From Podarcis raffonei (taxonomy: Eukaryota; Chordata; Lepidosauria; Squamata; Lacertidae): a stretch of DNA of 64,000 bases. Shown piece by piece: positions 33,611 through 45,790 of the stretch. Position 1 is the first letter of the stretch, and every line of letters starts with the position of its first letter. A model generated the notes under the pieces. The model made no database searches. It was not told the DNA's origin and worked only from the letters and a program-made list of their open reading frames with translations. Made by a program: the position numbers and the translations under genes. The stretch covers positions 6,622,501 to 6,686,500 of the forward strand of contig NC_070603.1 of the NCBI RefSeq assembly GCF_027172205.1, given 5' to 3'.

Positions 33611-34204
33611 CAGGGCCAGATTTAGGTTTGATGAGGCCCTTAGCTACTGAAGGTAATGGGGCCCTTTATATGTCCAGCTGTCCTTTGTCAACAACAAATT
33701 GTCGCTGTTTTTTGTTGTTGTTGAATATATGCTATATGGTAATTTATGGACCTAATAGCTATCTAAAGCCATAATGGGATCAAAATAAACAAATTATGTA
33801 TTACATGAAATCAATCAGAAGGCATAAGACTCATACCCTTCGTCTATTAGATAACAGGTACAACAGCTTGACCTACATTCAACTGGGCTGCACTGCAGGC
33901 GGGAGCTGCATGCTACATGTTGCCATGCAACCTGTCCATGCAGAATGTAGGCACCCTATATATAGAAATGAGCAAACCAGTGATATTCTAGGGAGCAGGC
34001 TAGCAGGCGGGGCCCATGACTTACATCATAGGAGCCTACACAACACAAAACACTGTTGGTGTATGTAGGTTTTATTTTATTTGTTTTTTATCTTATATTT
34101 TGGAAATGTACATCCAGTTTTTTCCTTTTAATTTTTTTGGGGCCCCCCAAGAGTGTGGGGCACTAAGCTATAGATTGTTTAGCTTATTTGTAAAACCGGC
34201 ACTG
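33611..34204. mobile_element. hAT-A element, longest copy
   Basis: Ends cagggccagatttagg and taaaaccggcactg. The flanks gtcatctg (33603-33610) and gcatctg (34205-34211) are an 8-bp target-site duplication with one base lost; the uninterrupted site is visible in a related repeat at 14103-14115 (gtcatctgcaagg). This copy is 594 bp and keeps about 260 bp of interior absent from the other copies. No transposase text was recognised. Confidence 0.85.
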
Positions 34205-34452
34205 GCATCTGCAACGGATCCTCACATGTGGGGGTTGACATAGCCAGTCTTCATGTCACATTTGCAGCCATCTTTGTAACAGGAGTTGGTCCGGAGCGCT
34301 GCCTGAAGCCAGCTCCTCACAGAGACAGCTGATTTTGCAACTGGCCTGTGGACCACACGATACCTGACCTGATGCTCCTAAGTTTAAAATACCACTAGAT
34401 CTTGTAGAGGAGTCATCGTGGCCCAAGGGTAGGGTACATACTTGGTATATTT

Positions 34453-35055
34453 ATTTTTATTTTTTATTTTTTATTTTTTTATAAAATGTTTATTAAGGTT
34501 TTAGAAAACATATATCACATATAACAAAACAAAAATATCAACAACAAACGAAAAATACACACTTAACAAGAAAAAGAAAAGAAAAAAAAGAAAGGAAAAT
34601 TCCACTTTTTAAATTTCAAAAATCCATATCCCTCTTTCCTGACCTCCTCACATCCCCCTTTTTTGTATTCCTCTTTATTCCGTCAAATTCAGCAAATTCT
34701 AACCCTTTTTCCAAACTCGTTTATAATTATATATTTCCAGTTATTATGTCTCTAATTTCCCTTATCTTGAACCTTTGCACCACCTTATATATTTTGACAT
34801 AATACTTATTCTAGTCATACCCCCTCCTTTTTCTTAAAATTCTTCTTTTCATAACTCTTTTAACCATATCCCAAATGCCATGTTACCTTCAAATCCCACA
34901 TCATTTTAACACTCAAATATTTTACAATATTTTTGTAGATAGTTCTTAAACTTTTTCCAATCCTCTTCCATCAATTCTTCTCCCTGGTCACGGATTCTGC
35001 CAGTCATTTCTGCCATCTCCATATAGTCAATCACTTGCATCTGCCAGTCTATTTA
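34453..35055 (-). mobile_element. L1 LINE 3' end, reverse
   Basis: The antisense of ctggtcacggattctgccag, cagtcatttctgccatctcc and ccaatcctcttccatca matches the end of ORF2 of the L1 at 63-2189 (MTGRIRNQGEE...EDWKKF). The left part is an AT-rich 3'UTR ending in a T-rich (antisense A-rich) tail. About 600 bp are present. Confidence 0.85.
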
Positions 35056-35592
35056 AGGTCCCAGATTCAAACCTTCTTTCATTCCAGATAGTAGATCTGG
35101 GAAAGACCTTGGGGGGAGGGGGAGAGGAACATTGTATTTTGATTTATATTTGGAACTGCATTTCACCAGAAAAGCTTAGCTTTTCAAAAGTATGATGAGG
35201 TAAGAAAGACTTGTTGATTGGAAGAGCAGCAACATGAGGAGATGCAATGGTCCATCTCATTTGAGCTTGATTAATTCAGACGACTCTCTGCTCCGGGTTG
35301 TTCCAGTCACACCTGATCTGGAGGTGTGGCAGAATTAACTGTCCCACAGTGGAAGCTGATTGGAAGGAACTAAGGCTCATCAGCCTCCACAGTGGGCAGG
35401 AACCATTGATTATGTACTTCACAGTTGTCTCTTGGCTTGCAGAGTCTGGTAATCACTCACGTTGGTCTCCTGGAGAAAAGGTGTAGTGGAATAAGAGGGA
35501 AACTTTGCTGGATCAGGCCAAGGATCCATCTAGTCCAGCATTCTGGCCAGCCAGATGTCTTTGCAAAACCCACACGCACATATAAAGCAGGC

Positions 35593-36224
35593 ATGTCCAA
35601 AGTCCACTTTGGGGGCCTAATCCGGCCCACCCTTGTGGCAGTTTATTTCCTGAGGTAAAATCCTAAAAAAAACCCTCAACAAGTTCAATCCTTTTTTTTT
35701 TAAAGACACATACAATAAAAACCATAATAACAATAATAACACAATTTGACAATTCAGATTTGAATACACTGATATACCTACGACTACACCTTTTTAAACA
35801 ATATTTTCCCACCTCTCTCTCCTCCCCCTACTTCCCACCACTATCCACCTTATCGCTTAAATATTCATTCCAGATTTCTTCATATTTTTCCATTCTTATT
35901 TTGCATCGACATGCAATTCGTTCGTATGTAGCTAATCTGTCCATATTATCAATCCATGTGCTCAATGGAATCTTTTTGCGGCTCTTCCAATTCATCAAAA
36001 GTTTTTTTGCTTCTAATATAGCATGGTACATCCATTATTTTTGACCCCCTGAAATCTCCCAAGTTTCTGGAATATAATTTAGAATTAAATTGAGTTCCCC
36101 TGAATAACATTTTCTTTTTATTACTCTCGCTTCAATCCTAAAAAAAGTTTGGCCCTTTGGTCGGCCCTCATGGCCCTTCACGTCATCAGATCTAGCACTC
36201 TTTGAAAAAAGTTTGGAGACCACT
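35593..36224 (-). mobile_element. hAT-like element containing an L1/Tx1-like ORF2 end
   Basis: The outer parts caggcatgtccaaagtccac and agtttggagaccactg look like hAT termini. Between them, on the - strand, 36031-35828 encodes AILEAKKLLMNWKS...WIDNMDRLATYERI, which fits the extreme C-terminus of an L1- or Tx1-clade ORF2. It is clearly different from the two other L1s here. An antisense A-rich tail lies at 35693-35705. Boundaries are approximate. Confidence 0.5.
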
Positions 36225-37688
36225 GGAAAATGGCCTTTTTCTGGCGATTGCTCTCCAGCAACTGGTATTCAGGAGTCTCAGAACACTGGAGGGTCCATAC
36301 GGCCATATAATCCATATAGTCTGTATACCAGGGATGGAGAATCTGAGAACCAGGGGACAACGCCAGCTCCCCTAGGCCTTTCCATTTGGACCTTGAAACT
36401 CTCCCCAGGCTACAGACCTCTGCGAATTTTCCTCACTCCCTTGCAAATGCCATGTTATAGGGGTAAACTGAGGAAACCCGGGAGAGTTGGCGGTATGATG
36501 TTGCGTAGTATGTCCTAGAAAGCAAACTTTAAGTTATTAGGTGGGGACAGACTCAGAGCTAAGCCCAGGGCCGCTAGGATTGTGACACAACTAATCAGCA
36601 AAAGATGATGGCTCTGCACTTTCTGGTAGGGAAGGGGAGGTGAGGAAGGGACTTTGGCTTGGCTCCAGCAAGGGGCCAAAAGGCCTTTATGTTAGAAACA
36701 ATTGCTGGAAATCTCCATTTCAGGCGAGGTCAACAATCAGATCGGAAGGAAGTCTCGGCTGGAACAGGGAAGTGCAATTGCACAGATAAGTCAGGCCTTT
36801 TAAACAATAAACCAAGCCTGGAAAACAGGTATCCTGGGTTTGCGACAGAACAACTGCCCCAGGAGCTGGCACCGACTTATTTAACCTATACCTTTGACTG
36901 TGTCCCCTCTCCCCAACCCCTCACAGTAATTGTCCACAATTGGGACTGGTTTGGAGAACACTTGAACTGCTATGTTGGGCCTCGTACGGTTCCTGCAGGC
37001 TGAGGGATCACTTTATTTCTCATGACTTGGTTCCGTGCAGCTGAGGTTAGATCTACACAGGGAATGGGGCAGAATTCTGCAAGGGCAAAGTGGACTGCAT
37101 CATTTTAGGCAGCTTTGTGGCTCCTCGTTTCAGGCTCCCCTGGATCCAGAGATCAGTTTCCTCTCTGTTTGGAGTAGATATAAAATGAGAAGCTTTTTCT
37201 GTTATAAAAAAGCTGCTTGAGAAGGGTTCTTTCTCCAAGGCCCTGACAGATAGCAGGTTATATAAACTGCCTTCAGGAAGAGAGAAAGGAAGGCGCGATA
37301 AGAGAGGCTGAGGAAGGCGACTTCGTTTCCTTGCCTTATCATTCACCCCACTCCCATCCAAACTGAACCTTGTCAGCACTTTGGTTCCATGTGAAATCTT
37401 GCAAAGGAATAAGGTCTCTGGCATCCTATTCGAAGTGCATTTTCACACGTGCTACCTGGTGGGGCAGCCGCCTCCCCAAATGACCACTGAGAGGGGCAGA
37501 TGGTGGTGGCAAAGGCAAACTGGCCGAACACCTAGGCTGGCATGAGTGTTGCACTGCCAATGGGGCAGTCAGCTGGGGACATCCATGGTCACAGATCCTC
37601 TTCTGAAAAAAACAATACATTTACACAACAAAATAGTGCCTATTCCTGATGTTTAGCATCAGGGCAGCAGAAGCAAAAATCCATATTA
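36225..37688. other. Intergenic, nothing recognised
   Basis: No exon with plausible splice sites and no clear repeat ends were found. Open frames of up to 123 codons have no recognisable domain. Confidence 0.4.
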
Positions 37689-37927
37689 CAGTGGTACCTC
37701 GGGTTACATACGCTTCAGGTTACATATGCTTCAGGTTACAGACTCTGCTAACCCAGAAATAGTGCTTCAGGTTAAGAACTTTGCTTCAGGATGAGAACAG
37801 AAATCGTGCTCCAGCAGGGCAGCAGCAGGAGGCCCCATTAGCTAAAGTGGTGCTTCAGGTTAAGAACAGTTTCAGGTTAAGTACGGACCTCCGGAACGAA
37901 TTAAGTACTTAACCTGAGGTACCACTG
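37689..37927 (+). mobile_element. Tc1/mariner-like MITE, copy 1
   Basis: Terminal inverted repeats cagtggtacctcgggtta and cttaacctgaggtaccactg with a TA dinucleotide on each side (37687-37688, 37928-37929). The inside consists of repeated ttcaggttaagaac units. Length is 239 bp and there is no coding capacity. TA duplication and MITE size fit the Tc1/mariner superfamily. Confidence 0.9.
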
Positions 37928-38096
37928 TATTCCAGTAGTCATGATGGTGCTGCAATTTAAGCGTATTTCGAATGAGCAACTACACATGCTCAGAGTTTTC
38001 CTTTTCCTGGAAAGCTGTTTTGTATGTTTCATAACACGATTAGTACTCCAGCGTATCAGGAATGCTGAAGCAGTTGTAAAGCACGGAATGGCAATA

Positions 38097-38910
38097 TGTA
38101 TATTATTTTTATTTATTAATTAACTTTGTTAGTCACTTTATCTTGCCTAGGACAACCCAAAGTGACTGTCAGGGAACTGCCATTGGAGCCTAGAGTGGAG
38201 GTAAGGCTCCCTAACGATGCAGGAGAAGGGACCAGCAGGGAGAGAGAGAGAACTTTCTTTGAGGAAGGAAATAGGAGGAACACCAGGAAGCAAGGGGGGA
38301 CTGTGGAGAGAGGGCTCCAAGACTCTTCCACAGAGAGCAGCGGGGAGAGCCCAGGACCTCCGTTGGGCACGCCCACTCTGCGCAGGAGACTTCCACGCAG
38401 AGAGGCTAGGAGGAGACTTGGGGTCAAAGAATTTTTATGTTGGAAGAAGTTCAGAAAACGCCCACTGACGGATTCTGCCAGCGACTGACACAGCCATGGA
38501 GAAAGGGCTGTCCAGCCAGGGAAAGGTTTAGCCAGGCAACGTTGCCTAGAGCTGCAGCACCCTTTACGCACAAGCAACCCCGAATTCCCTTTACAGTGAC
38601 TTACAACCAAACAAAAAACTCCACATGGATACATGAAAACCAGGGGGGTGGGGTGGGGAGAAATACATTAAAAACATTCCACCCACTTCTGAAAGTCCAC
38701 AAATAATCCAAAGGCCTGGTTACAGAATAAAGTTTTTGCCTGGCACCTTAAGATATCTAATGAAGGCACCAGGCGAGCCTTCCTGGGGAGAACATTCTGC
38801 ATATGGGGGCCACCACAGAAAGGGCCTGTTCTCGGGGTTCCGCCCTCTGGACCTCTCGTGGAGGAGGGCCTCAGATGATGGCTGTAGGTTCACCATCAGT
38901 TAAGATGTGC
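38097..38910 (+). mobile_element. Old interspersed repeat interrupted by a solo LTR
   Basis: The left part (tttatttattaattaacttt...aacccaaagtgac) and the right part (gtgacttacaacc...gcctggcaccttaag...ggcaccaggcgagccttcc) are pieces of a widespread old reptilian repeat of uncertain class. A related piece lies at 57555-57800. Confidence 0.45.
38167..38595. mobile_element. Solo LTR fossil
   Basis: A 429-bp segment with ends TGTCAGGGAAC and CCCTTTACA and a perfect 5-bp direct repeat gtgac at 38162-38166 and 38596-38600. The host repeat continues across it. TG...CA ends and a 5-bp duplication mark a solitary LTR of a Ty3-like or retrovirus-like element. It is GC-rich compared with its surroundings. 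No internal region remains. Confidence 0.75.
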
Positions 38911-39004
38911 CCTAGCTTTTCCATTCAGTCAGCCATTATATTATTGGTCTGATCAGGAAAAATGTATTTTTCAGATAATTAGCATCTGGTACGGAAAGCC
39001 AGTA

Positions 39005-39230
39005 CAGTGGTACCTCTGGTTACGTACTTAATTCATTCTGGAGGTCCGTTCTTAACCTGAAACTGTTCTTAACCTGAAGCACCACTTTAGCTAATGGGGC
39101 CTCCCGCTGCTGCTGTGCCACAGCCGCACAATTTCTGTTCTCATCCTGAAGCAAAGTTCTTAACCTGAGGTACTATTTCTGGGTTAGCGGAGTCTGTAAC
39201 CTGAAGTGTATGTAACCCGAAGCACCACTG
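39005..39230 (-). mobile_element. Tc1/mariner-like MITE, copy 2
   Basis: The same family as 37689-37927 in opposite orientation, 226 bp, flanked by TA (39003-39004, 39231-39232). Confidence 0.9.
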
Positions 39231-40010
39231 TAGTTGTTACTAGTTTGTCCATACTCTGATCAGATTCTGTCTGGCTCCATCCATACATTCAGCTGCCATA
39301 TTCTGCCTTGCTCTGCTACAGTCCATTTGCCTCTTTGTGCCCATCCCCACACCTGCTAGTCTCCTCCAGGCTCCACCCTTCATCTGCCTTGGCTCTGCCC
39401 CGTGTCCCAATCTAGAGGACCACCACCACCACCATCATCATTTTAAAAATGGAGGTTGACGGCATTGCCTGGTCCCTTGGAGCTCAGGCAGTAAAGAAGA
39501 GCAGAACCTAGAAGCTACAGGATGGCGAATGGTAGATTGGGAGAAGATTCTGGCTAAGACTGATGTCTCAGTGGCAGGGATGGACAAATGTCTCTGTTTT
39601 GTTTTCTTTCAGCTTCTCATTTTCCCAGTCTTCAGTTCTCCACATTGCTGCATTAGTTTGCATTTTTTAAGTCCTCGTGAATATTCACCAGCATTTTATT
39701 TCAGATTTCTCCTAATGGGCACAGTTTTACATGCAATTTTGTCTAATACACACCTTTTTTGGGCAAACAATTTCCCCTAAGATAAAGTATTTCATATGCT
39801 ATCTTCACAAATACGTACCCATTTTTATGTGTAATTCCCCTAATTTACATATACTTGTAAACATTATTTCGTCAGAGAACTGAATCACAAAATTCAGAGA
39901 AATGCAAATTTTGGAGAATAGCTGTGTTTGCATGTTGTTTTGGAAAGTGGAAATTATGTAGATTCACACTGAAACCCCAAGCAAAGCCAGTTTCTCTCCT
40001 CTCTCCTCAG
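39231..40010. other. Intergenic, nothing recognised
   Basis: AT-rich DNA with a short (CAC)n-like tract at 39420-39438. No gene or element was identified. Confidence 0.4.
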
Positions 40011-40262
40011 AGTCAGTGTGGTGTAGTGGTTAAGAGCGGTAGTCTCGTAATCTGGGGAACCGGGTTCGCGTCGCCGCTCCTCCACATGCAGTTGCTGGGT
40101 GACTTTGGGCTAGTCACACTTCTCTGATGTCTCTCAGCTTCACTCACCTCACCGAGTGTTTGTTGTGGGGGAGGAAGGGAAAGGAGAATGTTAGCCGCTT
40201 TGAGACTCCTTAAAGGGAGTGAAAGGCGGGATATCAAATCCAAACTCTTCTTCTTCTTCCTC
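40011..40262 (+). mobile_element. tRNA-derived SINE (family B)
   Basis: The head gtgtggtgtagtggttaaga (A box) and accgggttcgcgtcgcc (B box) lead into ttgggctagtcacac, gccgctttgagactcctt and gaaaggcgggatatcaaatc, with a (CTT)n tail. The flanks tctctcctcag and ctctcctgactcag look like an imperfect target-site duplication. It resembles the Sauria-type SINEs; the family name is tentative. Confidence 0.85.
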
Positions 40263-40289
40263 TCCTGACTCAGCAGTGAATCTTGATCA

Positions 40290-40420
40290 GGGTGAGGGAC
40301 ATGCCAACCCCTAGATGTTGGGCTATGACTCCCATCATCCAAGACCATTGGCCATGCCAGTGGAGCTGATGGGAGCTGGAGTCCAATGGCAGCTGGTGGG
40401 TCACAGATGTTAATAGCCAC
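40290..40420. mobile_element. Fold-back hAT-like MITE, partial
   Basis: Arms cctagatgttgggctatgac and gctggagtccaatggcagct surround a short palindrome with catgccagtggagctgatgg. The termini are worn. Confidence 0.5.
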
Positions 40421-40682
40421 CCCTGATATTAATTTTCCCGGGGGGGTTGCTGTTTGCTTCTGCCTCCTCATCCTGAGATTTGAGTCTTTCTCCTGGGAAA
40501 CCCTAAGAAGAAGGCAGGCTGAAACTGTTTGGCATTTCATTGGGGTGGAGTGAAAATGCCACTAAAGATTATGTCAATCAATCAACCCATTTCTAAGACC
40601 TTTCGTAGATTTTCTTTTCTTCTTTTAATTTGGTAGGGAGCCAGTGGCCACCTTATCTTTAAAAAACCCAAAATGTCTTAAA

Positions 40683-43354
40683 GGAAAAAGAAGTGCAGAA
40701 GATCCCGACGGAGAAAAAAGATTTTTTGAACGCCCCAATTGAAACAGAAGAAATAAAAGAGGTAATAAAGGAATTGAAAAAAGGGAAAGCTCCAGGATCA
40801 GATGGATTTACAGCCAGATATTATAAGGAAATGAGAAGCACCCTACTTGTACTATTGAAAGAAGTAATAAACAACATATTAAAGAACTGTGAAATTCCGG
40901 AAACATGGAAAGAAGCCTTTATCACACTTGTTCCAAAACAAGATTTGGATTTGACGCAGGTCAAAAATTATAGGCCTATTTCGCTGTTGAACAATGACTA
41001 TAAAATTTTTGCGAGTATATTAGCAAAGAGAATGAAAAAAGTGTTGCAAGAATTTATACATAAGGATCAAGCGGGTTTTCTTCCTGGCAGACAGATGAAA
41101 GATAATATAAGAAACATAATAAATATATTGGAATATCCGAATGCCAGGAACGAAAAACAAGCTATTTTAATCTTTGTGGACGCTGAAAAGGCCTTCGATA
41201 ATATATCATGGAACTTTATGTTAAAAAATCTAGAGTATATGGAAGTGGGTAAGGAATTTTATAATGGGATAAAGGCAATATATACAGAACAGAAAGCGAA
41301 GCTGATAGTAAATAACTATACTACAGAAGATATTAAAATAACCAAGGGTACAAGGCAGAGATGCCCACTGTCGCCATTATTATTCATTATGGTGCTGGAA
41401 GTTTTGCTAAAATCAGTAAGAAAAAATGAAGATATAAAAGGGGTGTCTATAGGGAAAAATGAATACAAAGTTAAAGCATTCGCGGATGACGTGGTAATGA
41501 CAGTAGAAGAACCAGTGGAAAGTATTGAAAGAATCTTAGAAGAAATAGAACAATTTGGACGAGTTGCAGGATTCTATCTCAACAAAAAAAAGACGAAAAT
41601 TATGGCTAAAAACATGAATCAAGAATTAATTGAGGAAATACAACAAAGGACAGAGATAGAAGTGGTGAACAAAGTGAAGTATTTAGGAATATGGTTAACC
41701 CCCAAGAACATTGATTTGTTTCAAAACAATTATTTACCTATGTGGAATCAAATAAAAAGGGATTTGGAGGTGTGGGGAAGACTGAAATTGTCCTTTTGGG
41801 GGAGAATATCTACGATAAAAATGAGTGTGCTACCAAAGATGTTATTCCTTTTCCAATCACTGCCGATAATCAAGGGGGCATCAATTTTGAAAGAATGGCA
41901 AAAAATAATTTCAAGATATATCTGGCAGGGTAAGAAGCCAAGGATTCAGTTTAAGCTATTAACAGATGCAAAAGAAAGAGGTGGCTTCGCCCTGCCAGAT
42001 TTGAAATTATATTATGAAGCATCATGCCTCTGTTGGATAAAGGAATGGATTAAATTAGAGAATGGTTAGCTGTTAGATTTAGAAGGATTTGATAACAGAT
42101 TTGGTTGGCATGCTTATCTATGGTATGAGAAGAAAAAAATTCACAAAGATTTCGAAAACCACATCTTCTGAAGATCATTGATAGAGGTGTGGGAGAGGTA
42201 TAAAAACTTGTTGGAACCTAGACTCCCCCATTGGATTTCACCATTAGAAGTGATGAGTGTGAAAAAAATTAATATGAGGGGGAGGTGGATAACATATGGA
42301 GAAGTGGTAACAAGAGAGGGGGGGAAATGGAAAATGGAAACTTATGAAGAGGTGAAAGAATCTGTTTACGACTGGTTACATTACTTTCAGATTAATGAAA
42401 TGTTTAAAAAAGATTGTAAAATGTGTGGGTATGAAGGTAAAGAATCAAAATTTCAAGTGGAGGTATTGAATAATGAGTATAAAAATCTGTCTAAAATGTA
42501 TAAAAAGATGAAGAGGTAAAAGCAATAATGATACAATGGGCAAGAGACTTTGGTTATAATATACAGTATGATGATTGGATGAAATTATGGAATGAAAGCT
42601 TAAAATTTACGGCATGTACTGCGTTGAAAGAAAATGTAATGAAAATGTTCTACAGATGGTATATAACGCCAGTTAAACTGGCCAAAATGTATAAAACATG
42701 CAATAAGTGTTGGAAATGTAAAGAAAAAGAAGGTACTTTCTAGCATATGTGGTGGGAGTGTAAAAGGGTGAAAGACTTCTGGGAAATGATATACAATGAA
42801 TTGAAAAAGATGTTGAAATATACGTTTGTTAAAAAACCAGAGGCCTTTCTATTAGGAATGGTAGGAAACGAAATTAATAAGAGAGACTGTAAACTGTTTC
42901 AATATGCAGTGACTGCTGTAAGGATACTTCTGGCCCAAAGATGGAAACAGGAAGAAATTCCAACAGTGGAAGAATGGAGAAGGAAATTGACTGAATATGC
43001 AGAATTGGACAAATTGACTGGGAAGATTCGATATCAGAAAGACCAAAAGTTTATCGAGGACTGGGGGAAATTTACAGAATATCTGAAAAATATATGTGAT
43101 GTACAGACAACGCTTTTTGGTTTTGAAGAGACTCTGTGAGATAGTAAGAAATATTGCAAAAAAGAGAGTAAGAGGAAAAGGAGTTGGGAAAGGCAATATC
43201 ATGTTTAGAAATGCGTCAATAAATAGAAATTTTACGAAAGATTGACAGAGAAACTGAGGGAAGTCAAAAATTGAAGAATGAGTGCAAAATAATTTGTTGA
43301 TTGTATAAAATTTGTTTGGAAAATGAATAAAAATTATTTTAAAAAAACAAAAAC
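40683..43354 (+). mobile_element. L1 LINE, 5'-truncated, most of ORF2 RT and C-terminus
   Basis: A perfect 13-bp target-site duplication, aaaatgtcttaaa, lies at 40670-40682 and 43355-43367. Frame 40693-42069 (458 aa) has the RT signatures SDGFTARYYK, AGFLPGRQ, FVDAEKAFD, CPLSPLLF and FADDVVM. The frame resumes at 42178-42519 after stops near 42067 and 42168, shifts by one near 42519, and ends with the CWKC motif and a stop in place of a residue at 42741, finishing at 43137. An A-rich tail follows. It belongs to a different L1 subfamily from 63-2189: the proteins align well but the 3'UTRs differ. It lacks ORF1 and the endonuclease. Confidence 0.94.
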
Positions 43355-43556
43355 AAAATGTCTTAAAATATTACCCCCATCTCAAGTTTCCGAGTATCCC
43401 GCACATGATGGATGCGTGGTCTCAAGAAAGCTTTCAGCCCAGTTGTAGCTTAAACCCTAAAACTTCAAGTCAAACTCTCTTTAAACCTGCCAACCCTGTA
43501 CAATCCCAGTCCCAGTTTTGTGAAGATAGCACAAATTGTTGTTACATCTGTCATAA

Positions 43557-43905
43557 AGGTAAAGGGACCCCTGAACATTAGGTCCAGTCGTGACTGACTC
43601 TGGGTTGCGGCGCTCATCTCGCTTTATTGGCCGAGGGAGCCGGCGTACAGCTTCCGGGTCCTGTGGCCAGCATCATTAAGCCGCTTCTGGAGAACCAGAG
43701 CAGCGCACGGAAACGCCATTTACCTTCCCGCCGGAGCGGTACCTATTTATCTACTTGCACTTTGACGTGCTTTCGAACTGCTAGGTTGGCAGGAGCTGGG
43801 ACAGAGCACTGGGAGCTCACCCCATCACGGGGATTTGAACCGCCGACCTTCTGATTGGCAAGCTCTAGGCTTTGTGGTTTAACCCACAGCACCACCCACG
43901 TCCCA
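43557..43905 (-). mobile_element. tRNA-derived SINE (family A), full length
   Basis: A complete reverse copy. The 14-bp target-site duplication tacatctgtcataa is perfect (43543-43556 and 43906-43919), so the insertion is relatively recent. Confidence 0.96.
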
Positions 43906-43919
43906 TACATCTGTCATAA

Positions 43920-44936
43920 GGGTGTGCAAATATGACAAGTTTCGGTTTCCCATATTTTCAGTCTTTAAGTTTAGTTCCCCTCATTTTCAGATGAGCCTGT
44001 GTGGGTTTTTCTTTAAAAAGTCCACATGAAAATTCTCCAGCATTTTAGAACTTCTTCTAATGCACATACTTTTGCATGCAATTCTGCATAATAGAATGTA
44101 TGTCGCTAATATATGTGCATACTTTACTCCAGCATATGCATTGTTGTACAGAATGTGTGGCTGGGGAACCGCATTGCAAAATCTGGAGAAATAAAAAATT
44201 CGAAGGATATCTGTTGTTTCGCATATTGTTTCAGAAAGAGCGATTTCCTTAACTTTGCCTTTAAATGTGAGTTGAATCAAATTGCACCCCCTGTCCCTAG
44301 TGCCTCGATCACAGTTTCCCCTGCTTGGGCAAAGCAAACTCATCTGAACTGAAATACTCTGGACCCAAAGAGGCAATTGTGTGTTGCGGCTTCCCAGTCT
44401 GCTTTTGATCCTGCTCCCCCCCCCCGCCTCCAGGCGGCCCTGCTTCGGAAGGGAAAGAGCCAGCTCCCGGTCATCACATCAGGTTTTATGATTCCTGTCG
44501 GTAGTCGCTGGTGCCCCTAAGGTGCTTTCGTCTCCTGCTGTTCTGTTTCCTCTTCACTTCTGTGGGCTTCCTGCCCCTTCCGCCAGTCCATGCGGCCTCT
44601 GCCCGCCGTGCCCCGATGATCTTCCTCCCATTGTCTTTGTGGCATGCCAAGATTCCCGCACTTCAGCCAGGGGTTCCTGGAAAAAGGCCAGATGGGCGAA
44701 CTTCCCAGCGACAGCAGCAGGATGCGGCATCCCAAAGCCACATTATGTGACTCAGGAGGACAGAACGCACAGCACAAATAATGAATGGCACCAGTTCTCA
44801 ACATTTGCTGCACCAGCATCCGGATACGGAGAAGAGTTGTGTATTTGCTCCTACACTGTGATAATAAGAAAAGGCAGAAACCCTGCTGAAGTATAAGATG
44901 CCTGTTGCATGCATGTTTACGAAGATGTAAGTCTTG
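43920..44936. other. Intergenic, nothing recognised
   Basis: No repeat ends or exons were recognised. A short GC-rich patch near 44412-44470 and several frames of 100-130 codons without domain signatures are present. Confidence 0.4.
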
Positions 44937-45462
44937 CTATGTACCTTCCCAGTAAGTGCAATTTGGATTGCAGCTTAAGTACAAGTGTATAAGATGCCTC
45001 CTCTTTTTTGGGACTCCAAATTGAGAAAATGGAGGGAGATTGACCAGAGTTGTTGAGCTTTTTTGGGTGGGGATTGCCCACAGCCGCTGAGCTTTTTTTG
45101 AGGGGGGATTGCCCATGGTTGCTGAGTGTCCCGTCCCCCCCAGTTTGCTTTTTGCAAAAAAAACGCTTACCCGCAGGATTGCCACAGCCAATTGCACGCA
45201 CATCGGCGAAGCCACCAATCATATGCACGCTCCCCAAAAGCAAACACCAATCGCACGCCCAATTGCCGCAGCAGCCAATAGCCAGCGCACCTTGCCACAC
45301 ACACCAATCACCTTCAAAAACACCGCTGACAATCTCCAGCTCGCAGCAGCCACCAATCGCCCATCCCACCTCTCCACTATCTGTGTATAAGACAACCCCA
45401 ATTTTTTTGCATAATTTTTAAATAAAATAACACCGTCTTATATACAGAAAAATATGGTACAT
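44937..45462. mobile_element. Probable DNA transposon remnant with ...tataaga... ends
   Basis: The right part ctgtgtataagacaac...accgtcttatatacag ends tatggtac, and the left part has gtacaagtgtataagatgcc, so the ends are roughly inverted. Internally, a gttgagcttttttgggg-type motif repeats twice (45055-45110), as in the element at 11.2-12.1 kb. The class is unclear and the borders are approximate. Confidence 0.4.
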
Positions 45463-45790
45463 GCCAGTTTTGTATTGGCTACATGCACATAATCCTGGAA
45501 AGGCTTCTTCTGATGCTCTGCCAAGCTAGGTGTGCTTAAACTTAACTAAGGCTGCTCTGCTCAGCAGAGTATTAGGCAGGCTGTCAGGATCCCTAATGAG
45601 CATAGCTGTCAACTTTTCCCTTTTCTTGCGAGGAATCCTATTTGGAATAAGGGAATTTCCCTTTAAAAATGGGAAACATTGACAGCTATGCTAATGAGGC
45701 TGTGGTCGCCCCCAAACTCAGTATTTTGTGAGTTGGATCTGAGTGTGCACCAAAAAATTAGATTTATGCAACTGAAGTCGATTACATTAC

